From positions 1,302,001 through 1,366,000 of the forward strand of contig NZ_PHUJ01000003.1 in NCBI RefSeq assembly GCF_002813375.1: 64,000 bases of DNA, read 5' to 3'. The translations under genes were made by a program, and so were the position numbers. Below are positions 58,357 through 64,000 of the stretch, in pieces. How positions within the stretch are numbered: the first letter of the stretch is position 1; every line of letters begins with the position of its first letter. The notes beneath the pieces were generated by a model, which saw nothing but the letters and a program-made list of their open reading frames with translations, ran no database searches and was not told where the DNA came from. Source of the stretch: Pseudonocardia alni (GTDB taxonomy: Bacteria > Actinomycetota > Actinomycetes > Mycobacteriales > Pseudonocardiaceae).

Positions 58357-60156
58357 ATGACACAGGCCCAATCACCACCGGACGGCCGTCCGGACACGAC
58401 CGGGGACGACCGGCCCCGCACCGACTGGATCGTGTTCGGCGTCGGCGCCGCGCTCGCGCTGCTGTTCGTGCTGTGGGGGCTGCTCAGCGCCGACACCCTC
58501 GGCGCCACCGCCGAGGCGATGCTCGGCGGGCTGATGCGCGGCGGCGGCTGGGGCTTCATCCTCGCCGCGACCGCCTTCGTGGCCTTCGCGCTGTTCCTGG
58601 CCTTCAGCCGGTTCGGGCGCATCAAGCTCGGCGCCGACGACGAGGAGCCCGAGTTCCGCACGGTCTCCTGGATCGCGATGATGTTCTCCGCCGGCATGGG
58701 CATCGGGCTGATGTTCTTCGGCGTGAACGAGCCGCTGACCTTCTTCCAGTCGCCGCCGCCCGGCGCGGCCGAGCCCGGCACCATCGACGCGCTGCAGACC
58801 TCGATGGCGACCTCGCTGTTCCACTGGACGCTGCACCCGTGGGCGATCTACGCCGTCGTCGGCCTCGCCATCGCCTACTCCACCTTCCGCAAGGGCCGCC
58901 GTCAGCTCATCAGCCAGGCCTTCGTCCCGCTGATCGGCCGCAAGGCCGCCGAGGGCTCCATCGGCCGGGGCATCGACATCCTCGCGATCTTCGCGACGCT
59001 GTTCGGCTCCGCGGCCTCGCTGGGCCTGGGCGCGTTCCAGATCGGCGGCGGCATGCAGACCGTCGGCTGGGTCGACGGCCAGGTGAGCCCCTGGGTACTC
59101 GCCGCGATCATCATCGTGCTGACCGCCGCGTTCATCCTCTCCGCCGTCTCCGGCGTCGAGAAGGGCATCCAGTGGCTGTCCAACACCAACATGGTGCTGG
59201 CGGCGGTGCTGGCGTTCTTCGTGTTCGTCGTCGGCCCGACGGTGATCATCCTCGACCTGATCCCGACGTCGATCGGCGCGTACTTCTCCCAGTTCTTCGA
59301 GATGGTCGGGCGCACCGAGGCCGTCGGCGGCGCCCCGATGCTCGAGTGGCTGTCCGGCTGGACCGTCTTCTACTGGGCGTGGTGGATCTCGTGGACGCCG
59401 TTCGTCGGCATGTTCCTGGCGCGGATCTCGCGCGGGCGCACCATCCGTGAGTTCGTCGGCGGCGTCATCCTCGCGCCGAGCCTGGTCTCGCTGGTCTGGT
59501 TCTGCATCTTCGGCGGCACCGCCATCACCCAGGCCCAGCAGGGCACGCAGTTCTCCGAGGACTCCAACGTCCAGCTCTTCCAGATGCTCGGCGCCTACCC
59601 GTGGGCGACCTTCACCGGCCTGCTGGTCATGCTCCTGGTCGCGATCTTCTTCGTGTCCGGCGCGGACGCCGCGTCGATCGTCATGGGCACGCTGTCCCAG
59701 CGCGGCACCATCGAGCCCAGCAAGTGGGTCGTGGTCTTCTGGGGCTCGGTCATGGGTGCGGTCGCCGTGCTGATGCTCGTCACCGGCGGGGAGAACGCCC
59801 TGGACGGCATCCAGAACCTGACCATCCTGGTCGCGGCGCCGTTCGTCGTGATCATGGTGCTGCTGTGCTTCGCACTGTTCAAGGACCTGCGTCGCGACAA
59901 GGTCGTGCTGCGGGACGAGAAGGGCGCGCAGGTGCTGGAGCAGGCGGTCGACTGGGCCACCGACAACCACGGCGAGAACTTCTACGTCAAGGTCGGTGCG
60001 TTCGACACGACCGACGGGAACGCACCCGCCGACGGCAACGACAGCTCCGGCAACGGTCCCGTCGCGGCCGGGGCCGACGAGCCGGAGGGGCGGACCGGCG
60101 ACGAGTCGACGCGGGCGACCGCCGAACGGCGCGACAGCCCGGTCGGCGGCGACTGA
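58357..60156 (+). CDS. BCCT-family betaine/choline/carnitine transporter
   Basis: A 599-residue secondary transporter with twelve membrane helices. The glycine/aromatic region MMFSAGMGIGLMFFGVNEPL lines the betaine site, and the BCCT signature is FYWAWWISWTPFVGMFLARI followed by SRGRTIREF. It imports glycine betaine or a similar trimethylammonium solute, probably with Na+. The acidic, Gly/Asp-rich C-terminal tail of about 60 residues (residues 540-599) could act in osmosensing as the tail of BetP does, but the sequence is unlike BetP. ATG 58357; the ribosome site is not obvious, GGAGGGGGG being 29 bases upstream. Confidence 0.93.
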   Translation: MTQAQSPPDGRPDTTGDDRPRTDWIVFGVGAALALLFVLWGLLSADTLGATAEAMLGGLMRGGGWGFILAATAFVAFALFLAFSRFGRIKLGADDEEPEFRTVSWIAMMFSAGMGIGLMFFGVNEPLTFFQSPPPGAAEPGTIDALQTSMATSLFHWTLHPWAIYAVVGLAIAYSTFRKGRRQLISQAFVPLIGRKAAEGSIGRGIDILAIFATLFGSAASLGLGAFQIGGGMQTVGWVDGQVSPWVLAAIIIVLTAAFILSAVSGVEKGIQWLSNTNMVLAAVLAFFVFVVGPTVIILDLIPTSIGAYFSQFFEMVGRTEAVGGAPMLEWLSGWTVFYWAWWISWTPFVGMFLARISRGRTIREFVGGVILAPSLVSLVWFCIFGGTAITQAQQGTQFSEDSNVQLFQMLGAYPWATFTGLLVMLLVAIFFVSGADAASIVMGTLSQRGTIEPSKWVVVFWGSVMGAVAVLMLVTGGENALDGIQNLTILVAAPFVVIMVLLCFALFKDLRRDKVVLRDEKGAQVLEQAVDWATDNHGENFYVKVGAFDTTDGNAPADGNDSSGNGPVAAGADEPEGRTGDESTRATAERRDSPVGGD

Positions 60157-60172
60157 CCACCTCTCGTCGCAC

Positions 60173-60218
60173 ACGACGGCGGCCGGACACCCTCCCCGGG
60201 GTGTCCGGCCGCCGTCGT
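60173..60218 (+). terminator. 20-bp perfect hairpin after the BCCT gene
   Basis: ACGACGGCGGCCGGACACCC (60173-60192) and its exact complement (60199-60218) with a 6-base loop, 17 bases after the stop codon. Confidence 0.88.
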
Positions 60219-60433
60219 CCGTGGCAGGGTCGAGGGCTCACGGTCGCGAGGACGGCCGGACGATCGGACGACCCGTGAGCGACCGCCCACCGACGGTGAG
60301 CGGTCGGGAGTGACCCGGGCCGACCGCGCTCGTTGGACCTCCTGCGACCACCCGGTGCACGGCCCCCGCGCGCACCGACGATCATCGGAAAGTGCTGCGC
60401 CGCAGCCGGAGCGGATGGGAGGGACCTGACACA

Positions 60434-62185
60434 GTGGGCCGGATGCGTCTCGTCTTCACCCCGGGGGACGACCAGGGGTACGCCGAGGCCCGCAGCCGCC
60501 TGCTGGAGCAGTTCTCCCTCTGGGCCCGCCGCCGTCGCGTCGAGGTGGACACCGCGCTCGTCGCCGCCGTGCTGGACTACAAGTACGCGCGCGACCGCAG
60601 GCTGGGCCGCTGGACGCGCTCGCACATCGCCGACGCGCTGGGCATGTGGTTCCCGCGCAAGGTGACCGTGCTCGAGCCCGACGACGTCGCCCCCGCCTTC
60701 CACGCACTCATCGACTTCGTCGACGAGCACGACTGGTTCGACCCGCAGTCGCACCCGGCGGACGCGCTGCACCGTCAGGTCCTCGACTCCACCCCCGCCC
60801 TGCACGACGGTCTCGCCGACGAGCGCAACTACGACCTCGGCAAGTTCTGGGGCGTGCAGCTGCACCGCCACGGCGTCGACCCCGCGGACCCGGCCGCCGT
60901 ACAGCGGTTCCTCGACCGCGCCGGCGCCGGGCAGACCGACGTCGACCGGCACGCGCTCGCCGAGATCATGCGGCGCGAGGCGCAGCGTCCCACCCGCACC
61001 GAGTGGAACCCCGAGCTGCCGCCGGTACCGATGCCCGGCGCCGCGGCGCTCGTCGACGCCGCGGAGCGCTCCGAGGCCCTCGAGCTGCTCCGCAAGCTGA
61101 CCCTGTGGGTGCGGGCGGGGCGCCGGCTCACCTCCGACGGTCGCCTCGACCGCACCGACGCGCTCGACCTCGCCGCGCACCTGCAGCTCGACCACATCTA
61201 CCGCGAGACCGCCCGTACCAGCGACGACCTGCCCGAGGTGTCGCTGCTGCTGCGTTGGGCCCGCTCGGCGCGCCTGGTCCGCGTGGTGCGCGGGCGGCTG
61301 CTGCCGGTCAAGAGCGCGGGCCCGCTGCTGAACCGGCCGATCGAGCTGTGGCGCCGGGTGTTCGAGTCGGTCGGACGTCTCGGCGACAGCCTGGGCGGGA
61401 CCGACGTGTTCGGCGCACCGTCGCTGTTCGGGATGTCGATGTCGCAGGCGTTCCCGATGCTGTGGGTCGGCCTCTACGCCACCGGCGGCGGGCAGGTCCC
61501 GCTCGAGCACTTCCACCGCCAGGTCCGCGACGCCGTCAACGACGAGGCCGGCTGCGTGGTCGACGACCTCGCAGGCGACGTCGAACAGCGGCTGTGGCGC
61601 CGCGACGTCACGGCCCTGCTGGATGCCTGCGAGCTGCTCGGGGCGATCGAGCTGACCGAGACCCTCGATGCCGACGAGCTGGACGAGCTGTCCCGGGTCG
61701 CGCACCGCGACGACCCGGACCCCACGGTCGTCGCGCTGACCCCGATGGGGCTGTGGGCGGTGCACGAGTACTTGACCGAGCAGGGCATGCACCTGCCCGC
61801 GCCGGGGGAGCTGGCCGACGAGGACGTCGAGTACGTGTGCGTGCGGATGAGCGGGGTGCGGGCCGACGTCGCCGAGGCCGAGCTCGCCGCGTGGGCGCTC
61901 GCCCGCCACCCCGGGGACGCCGTGCGGGAGCTGGACCGCTTCCTGCGCCGCTGCGAGGTCCCGGCGCACCGGGCCCTCGCGCTGCACGCGCTGACCGCGA
62001 CCGGCCCGGCCGGGCGGGCGGTCGCCGCCCGCCACCGGTTGCACGTCGCCGAGCCCGTGGTGGTGCCGGCGCCGCACCGCCACGTCGGCCCCACCCCGGC
62101 GCCGCGGACCGCGGCGGCGGCCACCGAGACCACGGCGCCGCTGCCGCGCACCGCGGTCCGGCACAACCTCGAGCCGGCAGGCTGA
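60434..62185 (+). CDS. Large unrecognised actinobacterial protein, 583 residues
   Basis: I do not recognise the family. No signal peptide, transmembrane segment or catalytic motif; mostly helical with Arg- and Leu-rich stretches. Near the middle (EVSLLLRWARSARLVRVVRG) and again near residue 430 (VVALTPMGLWAVHEYLTEQG) are segments like the ends of winged helices, so nucleic-acid or regulatory binding is possible. The C-terminal 40 residues are Pro/Thr-rich. GTG 60434 has GGAGGGA at 60418-60424; ATG 60443, three codons later, is also possible. Convergent with the quinone oxidoreductase. Confidence 0.75.
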   Translation: MGRMRLVFTPGDDQGYAEARSRLLEQFSLWARRRRVEVDTALVAAVLDYKYARDRRLGRWTRSHIADALGMWFPRKVTVLEPDDVAPAFHALIDFVDEHDWFDPQSHPADALHRQVLDSTPALHDGLADERNYDLGKFWGVQLHRHGVDPADPAAVQRFLDRAGAGQTDVDRHALAEIMRREAQRPTRTEWNPELPPVPMPGAAALVDAAERSEALELLRKLTLWVRAGRRLTSDGRLDRTDALDLAAHLQLDHIYRETARTSDDLPEVSLLLRWARSARLVRVVRGRLLPVKSAGPLLNRPIELWRRVFESVGRLGDSLGGTDVFGAPSLFGMSMSQAFPMLWVGLYATGGGQVPLEHFHRQVRDAVNDEAGCVVDDLAGDVEQRLWRRDVTALLDACELLGAIELTETLDADELDELSRVAHRDDPDPTVVALTPMGLWAVHEYLTEQGMHLPAPGELADEDVEYVCVRMSGVRADVAEAELAAWALARHPGDAVRELDRFLRRCEVPAHRALALHALTATGPAGRAVAARHRLHVAEPVVVPAPHRHVGPTPAPRTAAAATETTAPLPRTAVRHNLEPAG

Positions 62186-62191
62186 CCCGGC

Positions 62192-63157
62192 TCAGGTCAG
62201 GAGCACGACCTTGCCCGTGACGGTGCGGTCGTCGATGCGCGACAGGGCGGTCGCGGCGTCGTCGAGACCGAAGCGCTCGCTGATCAGCGGGTCGAGCGCG
62301 CCGGAACGCAGGTGCGGGAGCAGGGCGTCCCACTCCGAGCGGATGAAGTCCGGGCGTCCCAGCGCGTAGGCACCCCAGCCGACCCCGCGGACGTCGACGT
62401 TGTTCAGCAGCAGCCGGTTCACCTTCACCGTCGGGATGTCCCCCGCGGTGAATCCGACGACCATGAGACGGCCGAGCGGGCCGAGGCAGCGCACCGAGTC
62501 GGTGAAGCGGTCCCCGCCGACCGGGTCGACGACCATGTCGACTCCCGCACCGCCGGTCAGGCCGTTGACCGCGTCCTTGAACCCGTCGACGCCGACGGTG
62601 TGGGCAGCACCCGCGCGCCGGGCGACCTCGGCCTTGGCCTCGGTGGAGGTGACGCCGATGACGGTGGCCCCCATCGCGGCGGCCAGCTGGATCACCGCGG
62701 TCCCGATGCCCCCGGCCGCGCCCTGGACGAGCACCGTCTCCCCCGCCCGCAGGCCACCGCGGGTGTCGAGGGTGAAGTGCGCGGTCAGGTAGTTCATCGG
62801 CAGGCAGGCGCCCGCCGCGAACTCCACCTCGTCGGGCAGCGGGAAGACGTGCTGCTCCGGAGCGGAGACGGTCTCGGCGAACACCCCGGACATGGTGAAC
62901 GCGACGACCCGGTCCCCGGCGGCGAACCGGCTGTCCGGGCCCGCCTCGCGCACCGTGCCGGCGCACTCGGAGCCGAGGGTGAACGGCGGCTCCGGCTTGT
63001 ACTGGTACATCCCCTTGGTCAGCAGGACGTCCGGGAAGTTCACCCCGGCCGCGGCGACGTCGATCAGAACCTCGCCGTCACCGCGGACCGGCGGCTCGAC
63101 CTCCGCGACACGGACCGCGGACGGCCCGTCCAGCTCGCTGACCTGCACTGCACGCAC
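62192..63157 (-). CDS. NADPH:quinone oxidoreductase, zinc-free MDR family
   Basis: A 321-residue medium-chain reductase. N-terminal GroES-like domain (VLIDVAAAGVNFPDVLLTKG), cofactor domain VLVQGAAGGIGTAVIQLAAA (about residues 144-163), NADPH-side strand VIGVTSTEAKAEVA, and the final GLDDAATALSRIDDRTVTGK. The Cys/His ligands of zinc alcohol dehydrogenases are missing, pointing to the quinone/enone reductase branch. GTG 63157 has GGGAGAG at good distance. The substrate is uncertain; such enzymes also act on acryloyl-CoA-like compounds. Confidence 0.9.
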   Translation of the reverse strand: MRAVQVSELDGPSAVRVAEVEPPVRGDGEVLIDVAAAGVNFPDVLLTKGMYQYKPEPPFTLGSECAGTVREAGPDSRFAAGDRVVAFTMSGVFAETVSAPEQHVFPLPDEVEFAAGACLPMNYLTAHFTLDTRGGLRAGETVLVQGAAGGIGTAVIQLAAAMGATVIGVTSTEAKAEVARRAGAAHTVGVDGFKDAVNGLTGGAGVDMVVDPVGGDRFTDSVRCLGPLGRLMVVGFTAGDIPTVKVNRLLLNNVDVRGVGWGAYALGRPDFIRSEWDALLPHLRSGALDPLISERFGLDDAATALSRIDDRTVTGKVVLLT

Positions 63158-63243
63158 GTGTGCTCTCCCTCGTGGTCCGACGGCGGTGTCCGCCGGTCAT
63201 CGAACCACGGGCGCGGGTGATCCACACGGGCCGCGGGGCGGGG

Positions 63244-63552
63244 CTACACGGGCTGGGCGTCGCCGTAGCGCGGGGTGCGCGGCTCGGTGAGCGCGTCGCA
63301 CAGCTCGGAGAGCCGGTTGTCGATGCGGTCCTGCACCCGCTCGAGGGCGTCGAGCTCCAACATGAGGTCCAGGGCGTCACCGGTGGTGCCTCCGGAGAGG
63401 ACGCGCTCCAGCTCGGCGCGGCGCTCGGCGGCGCGCCGACGGCAGGCGTCCGCGGTGGCCTTGTGGGCGCGCAGCCGGGCACGGGCGGGGTCGGCGAGAT
63501 CGCGGCCGCCGTTGACGGTGGCGACGCGCTCCTCCAGCAGGTGCGGGTTCAC
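63244..63552 (-). CDS. Small coiled-coil protein, 102 residues
   Basis: Not recognised. GTG 63552 with GGAGGG 7 bases upstream gives a compact protein, VNPHLLEERVATVNGGRDLA at the start, then a long Ala/Arg-rich helix (AHKATADACRRRAAERRAEL) and a second helix (LDLMLELDALERVQDRIDNR). One Cys sits in each helical region. A two-helix coiled-coil hairpin is the likely fold. Function unknown. Confidence 0.65.
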   Translation of the reverse strand: MNPHLLEERVATVNGGRDLADPARARLRAHKATADACRRRAAERRAELERVLSGGTTGDALDLMLELDALERVQDRIDNRLSELCDALTEPRTPRYGDAQPV

Positions 63553-63687
63553 GGGGCCCTCCGATGCGTGGTGGTGGGAACGTCGGCTCGACCGTGACGT
63601 GACCGCCGACACACCCCACGCTAGACGATCAGCGTGTGCCGCGCATCACATCGGTGTGACATCCGTGGGGAACCGGCCCCGGACGCG

Positions 63688-63724
63688 CGACGACCCCCGG
63701 TGCCGCGGGCACCGGGGGTCGTCG
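63688..63724 (-). terminator. 17-bp perfect hairpin
   Basis: CGACGACCCCCGGTGCC (63688-63704) and its complement (63708-63724), loop GCG, 14 bases beyond the stop of the partial gene at the right edge. Confidence 0.8.
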
Positions 63725-63738
63725 GATGTCGGGTCGGG

Positions 63739-64000
63739 TCAGTCGCCGCGGCGCGGCTGCGGGATGAGCTCCGCCGGGCCGCGACGGCGCTGGGCGACGG
63801 CGTCGGTGGTCAGGTGGTAGTGCCCGCGGCGGGACCGCCGGCACAGGTAGGCCCGCTGCGGGCGCCCGCCGAGGGCCTCCAGCTCACGGGCGGCGCTCTC
63901 GGCCGCGTCCCGGTCCGGGTAGATGACCTTGCCGTCGCTGCCGGTAGCGGAGGCGCCGAACCGCTCGCGGTCCTCGATCTCGCGCCGCCCGGGGAGGCAG
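63739..64000 (-). CDS. Unrecognised small protein, 5' part beyond the window
   Basis: The visible C-terminal 86 residues include VIYPDRDAAESAARELEALG and AYLCRRSRRGHYHLTTDAVA. A single Cys followed by a basic HYH patch looks like half of a small zinc site whose other half would lie upstream. Ends LIPQPRRGD. A nucleic-acid-binding protein would fit the charge, but the start is outside the window and I cannot name the family. Confidence 0.6.
   Translation of the reverse strand, partial: CLPGRREIEDRERFGASATGSDGKVIYPDRDAAESAARELEALGGRPQRAYLCRRSRRGHYHLTTDAVAQRRRGPAELIPQPRRGD

Overview
The window is one continuous stretch of very GC-rich actinobacterial chromosome. Frequent GTG starts, a mycothiol-dependent isomerase family gene, F420-type oxidoreductases, an IdeR repressor with every metal ligand in place, a GlnR-type operator and the order glnE - glnA2 - Hip1-like protease - panB all point to Actinomycetota. 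The gene content fits Pseudonocardiales (a Pseudonocardia-like genome is my inference, not shown by the sequence). I see no rRNA, tRNA, CRISPR array, insertion sequence or prophage.

Layout. 1-2868: F420/flavin-type oxidoreductases, an M50-like membrane protease and a MerR regulator. 2847-13000: a nitrogen/pantothenate block (glnE, FAD monooxygenase, cupin, glnA2 behind a GlnR-like box, exported Hip1/CaeA-like protease, panB, glutamate-cysteine ligase family protein). 13100-20300: a Cys-rich unknown protein, a maleylpyruvate isomerase/fumarylpyruvate hydrolase pair, an orphan molybdenum hydroxylase large subunit behind a TetR-type operator, and class I fumarase. 20400-25300: sulfurtransferase, AcuC-type deacetylase and Pat-like acetyltransferase in one operon. 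25365-29600: ideR-galE, a DUF4192 protein and a photolyase-like protein with its domains in reversed order. 29675-41366: sugar kinase, a deletion remnant of sthA, secreted hydrolases, and MarR, PadR, CBS, NADAR, MFS and PAC2 genes.

The most interesting part is 41386-52946. A 39-residue precursor-like peptide is followed by a chain of four translationally coupled genes: leader-binding/ThiF-like protein, CocE-type hydrolase, YcaO cyclodehydratase and SagB-like dehydrogenase. This is an azoline/azole (TOMM) RiPP set. Divergent from it is an MFS exporter, and next to that a five-gene FecBCDE-type siderophore importer operon led by a sugar-isomerase-like TIM barrel gene. The same 8-bp motif AAACGACA lies inside the candidate promoters of all three transcription units. 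I therefore propose that they form one co-regulated system, possibly a ribosomally made metallophore with its own export and re-import. That is inference and is untested.

53015-64000 is more ordinary: a homodimeric-type E1 2-oxoacid dehydrogenase divergent from an Lrp regulator, a DNA/RNA endonuclease, a serine beta-lactamase-like hydrolase, a BCCT osmolyte transporter, a large unrecognised protein, a quinone oxidoreductase and two small unknown proteins. Strong GC hairpins close many of the transcription units.
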